A DNA stretch of 64,000 bases from Calliopum simillimum (Eukaryota; Arthropoda; Insecta; Diptera; Lauxaniidae): contig OX638368.1 of NCBI GenBank assembly GCA_951812925.1, positions 82,814,909 through 82,878,908 on the forward strand, written 5' to 3'. The position numbers were made by a program, and so were the translations under genes. Shown here one piece after another: positions 1-11,600 of this stretch (positions are counted from its first letter, which is position 1; every line of letters begins with the position of its first letter). Under the pieces are notes generated by a model that saw only the letters and a list, made by a program, of their open reading frames with translations, ran no database searches and was not told the DNA's origin.

Positions 1-339
1 AAATCAACGCCAAGACCAAATCGCTTCGGCCGAAAGACAATGCTGTGTATTTTCTGGGATCAGCGTGGTGTTATTTGGTATGAGCTACTAAAACCAGGTG
101 AAACAGTTACTGGTGCACGCTATTATCAACAATTGATTGCAAAAATGGCTCGATGAATGGATAGCCTCAAAAAACGAAAAATTTTTTTGGCGAGAAATCC
201 ATAAATTGCCTGAAAGATGGGAAAGATGTGTAGCTAGCGAGGGGAAGTACTTTGAAGATTAAATTTGGAACCATTTTCGCAAAATAAACGTGTTTTTTTT
301 TAAATAAAAATTACCGGTTTCATATTTGTACACCTAGTA
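1..339 (+). pseudogene. mariner transposase remnant, internally deleted, with 3' end
   Basis: Plus-strand translation of about 45-145 matches the middle of a mariner transposase (tryptophan-aspartate strand, YELLKPGETV, ARYYQQL). From about 148, in another frame, comes the extreme C-terminus (WLDEWIASK, FFWR, HKLPERWE, ending at the stop at 260-262). The junction near 145-150 removes the part that should carry the second and third catalytic aspartates, so the copy is dead. The downstream AT-rich tail to about 339 ends in ACCGGTTTCATATTTGTACA, which looks like a mariner inverted terminal repeat. The 5' part lies before the window. Confidence 0.75.
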
Positions 340-597
340 GTATTTTTCAAGTTGGTATTTGCATTCTGCATCACCAAAAAAAATTCATTTTTTGACAGTT
401 CAGCTTTCCATGATAACGTGACCAAACGTGTTTTACGCAGCAAAAATTAATTTTTTTGTTTTTTCGTAATTTCAGTGATACTTTTAAACTAATTATTCTT
501 CTGCTGTAGTGTTAATAGGTAATACAACTCAAACTAGTGTTTATTGAAATGAGATAATAAGATTCAAAAAAAATATTTTTGTTTAAAAAAACATGAA

Positions 598-1264
598 GGG
601 GCTAGTGTGGACAACTGAAATGGGGCTAGTGTGGACATGTCTGCAACAGCTAAAATGACTCCTGAAATCGTCAGACCATTTCTAAAAGCCGGTCCAAGAA
701 AGTATCAAAATCGACAAAACCGTGGAAAATCATCAATTCTTACCGAAACATCTGACAAGACAAATGAAGACAAAAAATATTCGCTTTAAGAAACAAATTA
801 AAAACAAAATATTAAATTCATCATCGGATTCAGATAGCGAGGTTCCCAATGAGAATATATTGGAAGAGCCTGGAAATATTTTTTCTCAGACGTTCTGGAA
901 AATAACGGACCCAGGATTTGGATTCAGGGCGTCAAAGTCCCTAGGAAACAGATAGTCTGGTCAAAGCGCCATGACATTTTGTTTTTTGTAAGCCTGTGTT
1001 ATCAAGTCTCTAATGGTGTCCACACTAGCCCCCAGTAAAATCAATGATTGTCCACACTAGCCCCGTATAAAGGTTTACTGTGGACAAATGAAGGCTCTTT
1101 TTAAAATAATTTAATATTGCATTTATAAAAATTAAATATCATAACTATTGGTGTAATTAAGAAGGGAATAAGTATAAGTAACCGCTAAAAATTACTTTAT
1201 TACAAAAATGATATATTTACTTATATAATTTTGTAATTATATCAAAATTGTCCACACTAGCCCC
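598..1264 (+). mobile_element. pogo/Tigger-like DNA transposon remnant with repeated 16-mer
   Basis: About 650-960 translates to a C-terminal transposase fragment resembling pogo/jerky-type DDE proteins (PEIVRPF, KAGPRK, RGKSSILTETSDK), then loses similarity. The fragment is bracketed by five exact copies of GGGGCTAGTGTGGACA: 598-613 and 622-637 on plus, and 1017-1032, 1049-1064 and 1249-1264 on minus. Copies pointing inward from both sides are what is expected of terminal plus subterminal transposase-binding repeats. Element ends and target duplication could not be fixed. The 77-residue ORF at 722-955 is not the transposase frame. Confidence 0.55.
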
Positions 1265-1575
1265 CCCTCCCCTACTTAATTAGATTTTTATACTGCATAT
1301 AATTTCTCGAAAAAATCGAGATTAAAAAATGTTTTTTAACAAGTTATAGTTTAATAATCGGAAAGTGTAACTACAATGCAACCGATGATCTACTTATGAT
1401 ATTTAGCAACATTACTGTGGTTCATGAAAAAAGTATATTGGATCATTACGAGTGTTTTGGAGCTAAGTATCAAATAGTAGTTTCTATGAACAAACTGCTG
1501 TAGATTGGAGTCTATTTTGAATACAATTCAAGACAGCCATCTATTTGACACAAGATCATTTCAGTCATTACTTAC

Positions 1576-1717
1576 ATAATAATCTGTCATGCGAGAATAA
1601 AGCGTTCCCAAATCAAACTGCATACGCTGATCTACCAAAGCGCGTACACGCACATCCGCAGGGTATAAAGTATCATCTTTTCCATATGCTGCGACCATAT
1701 ACGCCAATATAGCACGA
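1576..1717 (-). CDS. GstD11-like glutathione S-transferase, coding exon 2
   Basis: This exon continues the minus-strand GST begun at 1776-1975. The acceptor is the CAG at 1720-1718, reading from TTTTTGACAG. Joining restores the invariant glutathione-binding trio ESR followed by AIL, then YGKDDTLYPAD and QRMQFDLGTLYSRMTDYY. The exon ends at a strong donor GTAAGTA (1575 downward) in phase 0, giving exactly 114 codons for the two exons. Reading past the donor hits a stop after three residues. Residues of about 115-220 (the C-terminal helical domain) should lie at lower coordinates but are not found in 1-1570, which holds transposon remnants. The gene either continues beyond the window or is truncated. 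Confidence 0.85.
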
Positions 1718-1775
1718 CTGTCAAAAACAATGAAACAAATTACTAACAATTTCGAAATATATAAATTTCTTATAC

Positions 1776-1975
1776 CTCTCCCATAATACGAGACCCTCAT
1801 CATCCATGGTTGGCACACAATGTTGTGGATTCAGTTCAACAAAATCTGGTTTCATTTGCTCACCTTCCAAGATATTGATCACTTTGAGCTCAAAATCAAC
1901 CCCAAGCATTTTGGCCAATAACAAAATGCTACGACATGGTGGACTCGGAGGTAGGTAATAAAGCACCGGAATCAT
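1776..1975 (-). CDS. GstD11: GstD11-like glutathione S-transferase, coding exon 1
   Basis: The ATG at 1975-1973 opens a thioredoxin-fold domain of the insect delta class: YYLPPSPPCRS, then LEGEQMKPDFVELNPQHCVPT and GLVLWE. The catalytic serine (S-P-P-C-R-S) is present. The long identity pattern LPPSPPCRSILLLAKML and NPQHCVPTM matches my memory of Drosophila GstD11, a flanking member of the delta cluster, so orthology is likely but unaligned. The exon ends in phase 2 at AG/GTATAAG (donor 1775-1769), and the intron is only 58 bp (1718-1775). It is transcribed away from the four plus-strand GST genes. The sequence before the ATG may be a 5'UTR exon with an upstream intron. Confidence 0.87.
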
Positions 1976-1985
1976 TTTGCCACCT

Positions 1986-3030
1986 CTGATGATTAAGAAA
2001 TAAACGAACTCTTTAACAATATGTGTAGTAGTATCCTCGAACATAATTCATAAGCAACAAAATGACAAATTGTAGCGCAGATAAAAAAAAAATAATGAAA
2101 GAAACAAATGAGTTGTTTGCAATAAATCAAGTGCACAGAATGAATGCAACCAATCGATTTATAAACTTCTGTCTTGACCAACCAACTAGACATTATCTAT
2201 TGCCAACAAATAATTGATTCGCATCAAGGTCAAGCAGTTTGAAAATGTCAATCAATGGCAGTCATATTATGGTCGCCAGTCATTTAAATTGCAGACACAA
2301 TTACAATACCTAAGCAAGGATGTTCGCCCTTAACCCACCAACTACTACAGCGGATTTTTTACCCACTCACTCACTTTAATTGATGCACGAGTTTATGCTG
2401 CACTACAGCGACCGTGTCAATGCAGTTCCCCAGTGTGATATTTGATGATAAGACTCTCTGTTTCTCCAGCAACTAAAAGTCCACAACGATGACGAGTATG
2501 TTGATACGCAAGTGGAGAAAAATGCGTGGCTTAGCTTTGACCAAGAATTTCAAGTTCACTGCGTGTCCTCTTCACGCCGTCAGTAATCAATATATTGCCG
2601 TGTAACTCAGTATACTGTACAAAGTCCTTTCGGAATCGCCGCGGTTGACATTTTGCTGGTTTTCAGCTGCTTCATCTACTGATGATATAATTAACTTTGT
2701 TGTTTTTATTTTTTGTGTTTGTTGTTCGTTGGCTCTTGCTTTATTTCTGGCATCATTCTATTGGTTGCCTGGAAACTCATAAATGGGCCAAACAAAATTC
2801 GCGCATGGACGCACAACATAGAGTGGCTTTGCAGGAGTGAGGCCAGTAAGGGATTGTTGTGTCTATACATTTTTCATTGATTGATACAGTCACTATTTTA
2901 TTGAATTTATTTCTAAAACGCTTAAAGTGTGCTGTATTTTTGTTGTGCTTAGTCAAATGGTTTGGCATATATTTGTCACATAAAACATTAGACATAAATC
3001 GATAAATAACACTGTTCTCCCTAACAATAT
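1986..3030. other. intergenic or upstream region of the GstD11-like gene
   Basis: No coding exon is recognised. The segment adjoining 1986 would contain the promoter and 5'UTR of the minus-strand GST, but no clear TATA/initiator pair stands out. The 66-residue ORF at 1993-2193 is low-complexity and not convincing. Confidence 0.5.
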
Positions 3031-3032
3031 GG

Positions 3033-3121
3033 AGTGACAGGAGATAGGTCATTCTTGCATAAATCGGGTATGGGGAATTCTGTGGTGCTAACCATTTCAC
3101 TGGATTCGTGCAATGCCCCAT
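3033..3121 (-). repeat. dispersed repeat, copy 1 (partner at 12827-12905)
   Basis: The segment around GAATTCTGTGGTGCTAACCA is repeated in inverted orientation at 12827-12905. The two align over about 80 bp with scattered substitutions (GATAGGTCATTCTT, GGGGAATTC, TGGTGCTAACC, TTTACTGGATT). The 114-residue ORF over it (2777-3121) is therefore probably repeat, not gene. Family not identified. Confidence 0.6.
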
Positions 3122-4055
3122 ACTAAAGGCTTAAAGGAAATTTTGTTTTATTAAGTAGATGTAGCTTTGATACTTTATTATATATTTGTATGTATGATCG
3201 GCCACTGTGAGTTAGATTTTATGAAAGTTGGCAAAATCTAAAAATGTATTCTTCTCATTTTTGATTTTGAAGTATGCAGTTTGATAAAATATATATTTTT
3301 GCACCATTAGCCAAAAAATAAAAATTACAACATTTTTACATTGGAGCTTACAGCAGTTAGAACTTAGGCTTTTTTTATTATAAAACCGCTCGCAAGAAAA
3401 TAATGTAAAAGGTCATTTGTTTCGTAGGACTTGAGGCAATGACAAGTAAATTTTGTAGAAGAAAAATGCATAAGATGTGTATTCGATCAAGATCTGACAT
3501 GAAAAAAATTTTCAAACGTTGAAAACTGAAAAGTGCAAAAAACTGTACCTTGCACTACCATAAAGCACTCAAATCCGTTAAAATAGTACGTAATAAATAT
3601 TTTATGGAAAGGGAAAATTCACGTCCCCTTACTGCCTCTTACTGGAAATGCCGTTCCGTTGTATGGAGTGACATCAAAGAGCGACATGACTATGACTTAC
3701 CATGATTATGTACATTGGAGTGGCTGTTAAATAGCTTTTTGTCAAATTTCTTTGATAGAGGAAGTCTATCCATTTCAAATGTTGAACAACTTTTTTCAGA
3801 TTCTTATGTTTAGCTCTGAATGGCCTTTTTGAGCCCTAATTGATCTGACCGCACTCCTTCCCTAAAACTATTTTAAGAAATTTTAAGGTCTTAACGCACA
3901 TTTTCACGATTGTACGGCACTGCACTCCTATTAAGTAGTTTTATTTTAAGTTGCTCATGTAAGATGACAAAATTTGTCACTATCGAAAAGTTCCAGAATG
4001 CTAAGGTTTAAGTATTCGGATTTTAGGCTCCATGTATTGGGTGTGTGCATTAATT
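3122..4055. other. AT-rich intergenic DNA
   Basis: No open frame with recognisable protein similarity and no clear element ends were seen here. Confidence 0.5.
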
Positions 4056-4722
4056 TCCATTCGATATAGACAGGAACAGGTAGTAATCACTTGGCGCTAA
4101 GTTTGAACTATATGGTGGATGTATAAGAACCTCCCAACCGAACTCTCGGAGCTTCTGACGAGTAACTAACGACGTGTGTGGCCTGGCGTTATCTTAATGA
4201 AAGACAACTCCTCTTCTATTGGCCAAAGTCGGGCGTTTCTGAGCGATTTCTTCCTTCAGACGGTCCTGTTGACAGTACATGATTAAATTAAGAGTTTGGC
4301 CGTAAGGGCGTAGATCGTAGTAGATCAAACACAGAGCAGAACCTTCCTGGCAGTCAATCCTGGTTTGGACACCGTTTGCTCCGGGTGGTTTCCATTCGAC
4401 CACAATCGTTTTCGCTTGATATTGTCGTAAGTGATCCATTTTTCATCACCAGTTATCATCCGCTTCAAAAATGGACCGATTTTTGTAGCGATTCACAGAT
4501 AGAAATTCGGTCCATTAGATTTTTCTGTGTTAACTCGTGTGGCACCCATATATCAAGTTTTTTTTTTTGTATCCGCCCTTCAAATGGTTCCAAACGCTTT
4601 TTTGTGCAATGTTCAGCTCCTGTGCAATCGAAGCAGTGCTTACATGACGGTCGGCTTTAAAGATTTCCATAATTTTATCAACATTTTTGACAATTGGCCT
4701 TTCCCCATTGGGATTATGTCCG
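4056..4722 (-). pseudogene. cecropia-subfamily mariner transposase remnant
   Basis: Read on the minus strand in shifting frames, this covers most of a mariner transposase. From about 4722 downward: KIMEIFKADRHVSTASIAQELN (N-terminal helix-turn-helix), then WVPHELT-like and MDRISICE-like stretches, YGQTLNLIMYCQQ, QKRPTLANRRGVVFH, DNARPHTSLVTRQKL, and IHPPYSSNLAPSDYYLFLS near 4056-4120. The catalytic DNARPH and APSDYY motifs are still legible. Frameshifts and stops (for example after VVFH) make it inactive. The motif LPYGQTLNSDLYCQQ is typical of the cecropia group; subfamily assignment is from memory. Homology stops abruptly at 4722, where unrelated sequence with repeated GGGGATTATGT begins. 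Confidence 0.85.
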
Positions 4723-4724
4723 AA

Positions 4725-5680
4725 AAATTTGCGGACATAACACCCAATAACAAAATGGGGATTATGTTACGAAGTGGGGATTATATCCTACATTCTAAAA
4801 GTCGTACTTATAACAAATTTTTTGAAAACTTTTGATTGATTGGGATATGACCTTAAGTAACAAAAAAAAAAAAAAAATTGGATTTTTCGGATGAGAAACA
4901 AATAAGATAGACCAAAAGGGTTAGGGAACGGAAGTAGTAGTATAATGCAATGCTAAGTATCTTTGCATTCCTTTATCACGATTGTATGAAGTAATTATAC
5001 TTTCATTTATTTTCCAATTTACAGAGGAAATACATAATTCTTATAAAATTTTTGATTTATTTTTGCCGCACAACTTCTTTCATAATGTATACGATTATGG
5101 TCAAGTCAAATGAATAAAAAATCAAAATTATTTCATCATACCTTTATGCAAATAAATGCTTTTCCTATCAACACCCATATTTGCATATGCTGTCATTAGC
5201 GGAGAGTCATTTTGACATTACACTTTTGCTTACATTGAAAGATCGTGAACACTTTTGCTCCAAAAGGAGTGGTAGGGAAAAAGTAAAATGTCATCTGAGC
5301 CTAATGACTTTCTATACCAGCGACAATACTATTCAATGAAAATGCAAAGCACCCTGTAATAAAAAAAAAATAAAATAAAAAAATATGTGCATAAGTATTA
5401 TACCTGCCCAAGATGACATTGAAAATTTTTCTTATACAGAGCAATTACAAGGCGCAAAAAGGTCGATAAGTTTCCTTTCCTTTTGTTAAAAAAGTTGCTG
5501 GAACAAATCCATTGTACAGTGATGGCAAAGTTAATAGAATTTTCAATACGAAAATCGAAATTACTACAGTGATGGCACTCTTCTAAGTTGAATGGTGAAG
5601 AGATGGGTCATAAACATAAGATCACTTTTCACTTAAGTATATATACTTAGATACGTATGTCTATGCCGTATGATATATAT
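4725..5680. other. AT-rich intergenic DNA
   Basis: The first 100 bp contain several copies of GGGGATTATGT-like sequence (4736-4795), perhaps the end of another element. Nothing else is recognised. Confidence 0.45.
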
Positions 5681-5685
5681 ATGTA

Positions 5686-6049
5686 GGTTGAGCGGGAATT
5701 GGTAGAACACCGGAGAATGTTAAATTCCTTGGACTATTCTGAACAACTAGTTCCATTTTTATTAATTGGCTGACATTTGGTTAGACAAAATGGGGATATG
5801 TTTTCATGAAAAGTTTACTTGATAGTGTAAAATTTATCGCATCAAAGAGATATCGGTCAACTTGCCGATTATTATGGCACAAAATACATCATTACTTTTG
5901 ACCCTCTATGGACTTAATGCACTTCCAAAAATAACGGCAAATAAAACTCCGTTTCTTTTGCGAGTTTTGAAAATTGGAACTAAAGAAAGTAGTTGAGAAT
6001 TGTCCTAGGAATCTTTCATTTTTGGGTATTCTATCGATTCCCGCTCACC
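5686..6049. mobile_element. 364-bp MITE with inverted ends and ATGTA target duplication
   Basis: The left end GGTTGAGCGGGAATTGGTAG and the reverse complement of the right end, GGTGAGCGGGAATCGATAG, pair over about 25 bp with a single-base gap. Weaker pairing continues inward (TTCCTTGGACTATTCT against TTCCTAGGACAATTCT). The element is flanked by ATGTA at 5681-5685 and 6050-6054. It has no coding capacity. The superfamily is unclear: the flanks also allow a TA duplication, as for Tc1/mariner-type elements. Confidence 0.7.
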
Positions 6050-6054
6050 ATGTA

Positions 6055-6500
6055 TAGGTATAAAATTTTATGATAATGACGGCTATTTTTTTTTAAATGT
6101 TTAAGCAACATTATTTTTCACACATTTAAATTGCCTTAACTGTTCCTTTATGCATTATCTAGCAAAGTTCTTGCAATGCGTGTCGTATTTTCGCATGTTA
6201 TTTCACTGTAGGACACCACGTAAGACGCACAGTTACCTGTTGCACCCCATAGTCGCTGTTGTAGTCTTTACCTGTACGTTGGGAACAAACACACGCAAAT
6301 ACAAAGGTTGTGCAAAATTCAATTCCATCGGTAGAATCAGTGTGGCGTCTTTTTAAAAAGGATTTACGAAGAATTTCAACTATTTGAATAGCAGGACTTC
6401 GTGGAAAAGTGGTCCTTATTGGTTTTGTGTTTTCTTTTGTTGTGTTGACATTTAAAATGTTCATGCGTTTGAAATTCACCATACCAAAAACAATTAGCAG
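6055..6500. other. upstream region of the 6572 gene
   Basis: No coding region is supported. The overlapping ORFs at 6150-6356 and 6198-6482 are antiparallel and show no recognisable protein. Confidence 0.4.
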
Positions 6501-6516
6501 GACATGCTCAACCGAA

Positions 6517-6525
6517 CATATAAAT
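6517..6525 (+). promoter_or_regulatory. possible TATA box of the 6572 gene
   Basis: ACATATAAATT at about 6517-6526 lies roughly 50 bp before the first in-frame ATG at 6572. No clear initiator was found, so this is a tentative assignment. Confidence 0.3.
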
Positions 6526-6571
6526 TTGCCTGGATCAACGGCCGATCAAATAGTTGTCCTTTAAGCGGGAT

Positions 6572-6829
6572 ATGTACGAGATGTTTGCAATGCAGCTGCA
6601 ATATTTAGTTTCCATTTTAATATTGGTTTTTGCCGTGGCAACGCGCGTAGAGGCTTGGCCACTGGATGGCGTTGAAACAGCGGTAAATTCAAGTGAGATC
6701 GTAAATGCGACTAAAAATGCTACTGCTGTGGAGGCGCATCCAGCATCAGCGCAACAATCAACGGATTTAGAAGCTGCTGGTTCAGAGGATGCAAACAATC
6801 AATATGTTGGTGCTATTGGCGCTGTAATG
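6572..6829 (+). CDS. secreted/membrane protein, coding exon 1 (signal peptide)
   Basis: I do not recognise the gene. The first ATG in frame is at 6572; ATGs at 6581 and 6590 are alternatives. The product opens with a hydrophobic segment, LVSILILVFAVATRVEA, with a good signal-peptidase site after VEA. A short Ala/Ser/Asn-rich stretch follows with possible N-glycosylation sites (NSS, NAT, NAT). The exon ends in phase 0 at ATG/GTAAGTA (donor 6830) and joins the phase-0 acceptor at 14202, giving a 276-residue protein. The alternative without splicing would stop after 12 more codons at 6863, so splicing is the better model. Confidence 0.7.
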
Positions 6830-7097
6830 GTAAGTACAAATTGTTACAGTTTGTGGACAAATTAGAAAAGTTAAGTGAGAAAAAATCAAGTTAAATTGTT
6901 TCCTTTTATGTGTATATTATTGAGTGAATAACAGAAAAGTTTTCCTTCAAATAGGCTGAAAATTTAGTTCTATATCTGATGTGTTCTCATGTAACACTTT
7001 GCTTCCCAGTGCTGAAATGTATCGTCATTATCAACTAACTACGAACGTTTGAGATGACTTTGATCTATGTCAAAGACTTTCTCGATTGCTTTACTTC

Positions 7098-7200
7098 TCC
7101 AATGATTTTTATACTCTGCACCCAAAGTATAAGCCCCTCCGTCCCTCCTTTTGTAATTTAGAGAAAGAGACGTGGCAGGTATGGAAAAGTATATGGAACA
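7098..7200 (-). repeat. fragment of dispersed repeat R1
   Basis: On the minus strand this reads like the start of the repeat at 35985-36415: a variant of TATACCCTACTC, then CCTCCTTTTGTAAT, GTGGCAGGTATGGAAAAGT. Only about 100 bp are kept. Confidence 0.55.
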
Positions 7201-7559
7201 TTTCATATATAACCGAATAGCATTTGACTTTTGCATCACCGATTTTTTGAAACTTTTTTGTCTTATAGAACTACTTAGTTGAGACTAACTTGCATGATTT
7301 TTTAAAATTTTTTTATCAAGCCGTTTCAGAGATATAAATTCTTTAAGAACCAAAATATCTGCAAAAACGACATTAATTAGTTTTTTGCAATGCTCATAAC
7401 TCCGCTTATAGTAGACCAAATCATGTGATTGCTATTTTTGTCAACGATTAAACTCTTCGATTTTATTAAAAAAATTTTGGAAAAACCTTAATGTAATTGA
7501 CAAATTTTCAGACTATTTTTAGAATGGGCAAACGAAGGGATGCATTTTTTTTTTAACTA

Positions 7560-8230
7560 ACAAAAAAGTAAGTGAAAGAGCACTAAAATGTTCCTTGTTG
7601 CCGGGAAAGGGTAAAAATGCTCTCGGACCATCATTAATTTTTCCTCTCCAACATTTCTCTTAAAAATATTACCCCATTTCTTCCACCCCTTAAGGGGCGC
7701 CCCTACAATAATTTTAATAAAAATATCAAAAAAATTCTTCATTTCCGGGAGAGGAATAAAAATTTGGCAATTTTTTTTCCAACATTTTTTTTGAACATTG
7801 TTCATTATTTCTATCTCAATTTTGTATGGGAGGCCCCTTAAATGATGAAAAAAAGAGAAAAGTCTGTTCAAGAAAAATGTTGAGGAGGAAAAATAAATGG
7901 AGGTTGGTGAAATTTTTTTTGCCTCCGGGTCATGACAAATTTTTCAATGTTTTTATCAAAATTTTGTATGGAAGCCCCCTTAAGGAAAAGATGTTTGAAA
8001 GAAATATTGGAAAGGAAAAATTAATGAGGGTCGGTGAATATTTTTTCTCTCTCCCGGCAATGAGGAATTTTTTTTTTTTAATTTTTATCAAATTTTGTAT
8101 AGGAGCCCCCTTAATTAATGGAAAAAAGAGCTAATATGTTAGAGAAAGTTATTGGAAAGGAAAAGTTAATTAGGGTCGGAGAGCATTTTTCTCCTCTCCC
8201 GGCAATGAGAAATTTTTTTTTTATATTTTA
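7560..8230. repeat. tandem and inverted array of about 130-bp units
   Basis: Units on plus carry TTTTGTATGGGAGCCCCCTT (starting near 7824, 7966 and 8097), a GGAAAGGAAAAATTAATGAG-like stretch, then TCTCCCGGCAATGAG (near 7926, 8053 and 8198). The spacing is about 131-145 bp. From 7560 to about 7800 the same unit occurs in reverse orientation (CCGGGAAAGGG, TTTTTCCTCTCCAACAT, CCCTTAAGGGGCGCCCC). The array accounts for the spurious ORFs at 7557-7871 and 7826-8134. Confidence 0.75.
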
Positions 8231-8429
8231 ACATATTTTTGTAAGAAAATCGAAAAAAATTAACGTTAAAGTAAAAAAAATATCCAATAAATTGATTTAG
8301 AAGTTAGCAATTCGAATGTCTATTAATTCATCATGGACTGGAAAATATACTTCTGATGAAAAATCATTGATTTATCAGAAGTTACTAAGAGGTTCTTTAT
8401 GAAAAACACCTCTTTCTAGACGTAATTTT

Positions 8430-8641
8430 AGATAAAATAAAGATGCCGAGGATTCGATTAAAGAGGAACAAACAGTTTATTTAATGAAATGTATTTCGTA
8501 CAAAGTTCAGTTTGCTTCTAATGAAAAATTAGAATAAAAATTGTTTGAATAAACAAAACATTCTTAGGCTTCTATACAAAAAGTGTAGCAAGTGTTTTAG
8601 TATATAGTACATATTTAATTGTGTATATATATATTTTAACA
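8430..8641 (-). repeat. 3' LTR of the complete copia element
   Basis: This 212-bp LTR starts TGTTAAAATATATATATAC on minus and ends near TTTATTTTATCT. It is identical to 12584-12796 apart from one base in an A run. The target duplication ATTTT lies at 8425-8429. Confidence 0.93.
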
Positions 8642-8652
8642 CCCCTGCCCAA

Positions 8653-11600
8653 TTAAATAAATCCAAGTATTTCTCTGAATTTCATGAACGTAATTTTTGG
8701 CAATGATTTGGTAAAGAAATCCGCAACCTGTTCTTTAGTTGATTTGTACTCGATTTTAATTTTCTTAGTTTGAACCAGTTCACGAACGAAGTTGTATTTG
8801 ATGTCAATATGCTTCATTCGTTGGTGTTCCTTAGGCTCTTCTGCTATTTGAATACAAGACATGTTATCTTCAAATAAAGTAATAGGTGAGTCTATATAAA
8901 TATTTAAATCTTCAAGAATTTGCTTAATTGATACGGCTTCGCATGCAGCAGTACATAACGCGATGTATTCCGCTTCAGTTGAAGACAAGGAAACCGTAGG
9001 TTGCTTCTTCGTTGTCCAGGAAACACAGCATCCAAAAACTTTAAAAATATATCCAGTAAGTGATTTTCTGTCATGGATATCATTTCCCCAATCGGCATCG
9101 GAATATCCAAACAAGACTTCATTCGTTTTACCATCATAAAGCAATTCCAAGTCTATTGTCTTTTTAATATAGCGCAAAATCCGTTTTAAGTGTTGCCAAT
9201 GTTCATCTGTAGCACAATTTTGAAATTGACTAAAGTAGTTGACACTTACACTCAAATCTGGTCGCGAAGTTAACATCACATACATCAAACAACCTATCAA
9301 TTCTTTGTAGGGTTCCTTTGTTAACTGACTTGTTGGATCTTTACTTAAAGTAATTTTGACTTCCATAGGTGTATCCGTTCCATTACAGTTTTCCATACCA
9401 AAACGCTTTAAAAGATTGTTTAAAAATACTTTTTGACTAATTCTGAGTTCAGACTTTTCCAAATTTCGTTCAATTTTAACTCCCAAATAAACACTCACAT
9501 CTTTTAAGTCCTTCATTTCAAATTCCTGTTGGAGCAAGTGCTTTACGTTACAAATTTCTTTTATATTACTACCGATAAGTAAAAGGTCATCGACATATAA
9601 CAAAATATATACCATGCTTCCTTCATTATTTCTTGAGTATAAACAGTAATCGTGTTGAGACCTTACAAAGTTAATTTTAGTAATAAAATCGTGAAATCTT
9701 TCGTTCCACATTCTAGGAGATTGCTTAAGGCCATAAAGAGATCTGTTCAGTTTACATACCAAATTATCCGCACATTGAAAACCTTGTGGAACCTTCATAT
9801 AAATTTCTTCTTTCAAATATCCATTCAGAAATGCTGTTTTGACATCCATTTGATGAATGATTAACTTCAGTTTATTTGCAATTGCAAGGAGAATTCTAAA
9901 AGTTCCAACTCTAGCCACAGGTGAATACGTTTCTTGAAAGTCGAATCCTTCCCGTTGAGTGAAACCTCTTGCCACAAGACGCGCTTTGTATTCGCCAGGA
10001 TTTCCGTTTTGATCCGATTTCCGCTTAAAAACCCATTTGCAATCGACCAAAGTTTTGCCTTCAGGTAATTGAGTCAAAGTCCATGTATTGTTTTTCTCTA
10101 ACGACTCCAATTCAATGTTCACAGCTTTAGTCCATTCGTTAGCATCAGGTCTTACTTTTATCTCTGCATACGTCGATGGTGCGTCGCTTACGAAACCTTC
10201 AGCGTTTAAGGCCAACGCCAAATAGTTCCCTCCTTCAAATCTCACCGGTTTACGTCTGTCTCTAGTACTCCTCCGTATCATCTGTTCTTCTTGTTCTTCA
10301 TGTAATGGCAATACTTCTTGTGATGGGATTTCTTCAAAATTTCCAGCGACATCTTCATATTCGCTATTGCTATCTTCTGTACCATTTTCATTATTTTGAG
10401 GTATTTCTTTTTCTTCGTTATCTTCATCAACCATTGTCAAATCTTCCACGGTAAAATCTTCAACTTCGATAATACTGAGCTTTTCACACTTATCTTTCAT
10501 TTGCGTAGAATTTCCAAAACAGTTTTCATTGAAAACTACATCTCGAGCTGCAAGAATTTGTCGATTTTGTGAATCCCAAAGTCGGTATCCATTACCGCCA
10601 TAGCCTACCATTATAAGTTTTTTCGATTTCATATCCAATTTCTTTCTATGTACTTTTGGTATATGTGAGTATGCAATACATCCGAAAACTTTCAAATTTG
10701 CTAGATTAGGCTTCTTCTTCAACCAAATTTCAGCGGGTGTCTGATTTGTATTCAACGATGCAGTGGGACTCCTGTTAGTTAAATAATTTGCACAAAAGAC
10801 GGCTTCATTCCATAGAAATTTTTGTAAACCAGAACCTGCAATCATAGCTCTTGCTTTTTCCAACAACGTGCGGTTCATTCTTTCCGCAGTTCCATTTTGC
10901 TCTGGCGTGTACGCAACAGTGTACTCCAATTTGATCCCAGACAAACGACAAAAACTCTTAAACTCTTCCGACGTATATTCACCACCGTTGTCACAGCACA
11001 ATCTTGCAATATGAGCATTCATGGCGTTTTCCGACATCATCTTGTACTCCTTAAAACGCGTAAATACTTCACTCTTATTAGATATCATATAAACTGACGT
11101 AAAATGGGAGTAATCGTCAATGAAGGTCACTATGTAGCGCTTGCCGTTCCAAGAACATGGAGTAATTGGCCCACAAACATCGCTATGAACCAGCTCTAAA
11201 CAACGAGTAGTCAACTTTTTCTTGCCTTGATTTTTAAACGACTTCCTTGATTGTTTTCCCAATACACATGACTCACAAAAGGTGTTCGATTTATCATTTA
11301 AATTATCTATTCCGTCAACCATCTGGGGAAGTCTCTTGATATCGTTGTAGTTTAAGTGTCCAAGTCTCTTGTGCCATACATCGATTTCTTCACATCCTTC
11401 TGATGCATATGCACCTGCATTTTTCTTAATTTCCAAATCGAACTCATACAGCTTGAATTTTCTTGTGCCTTCCAGGACCACATGATCACCTTTAAAAACT
11501 TTCACCTTGCCTGCAGCAAAAACTGTCTTCATACCAGCTTCTTCTAATCTGCGAATAGAGAAAAGATTGCATTTTAGACCTTTGCAAAACAAAACTTTGT

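Noticed and set aside
2777..3121. 114-residue minus-strand ORF
   Set aside because: Part of it is a dispersed repeat also found at 12827-12905, and no domain is recognisable.
7557..8134. Two ORFs of about 103 residues on opposite strands with shared words
   Set aside because: Produced by the tandem/inverted repeat array; low-complexity translation with no protein family.
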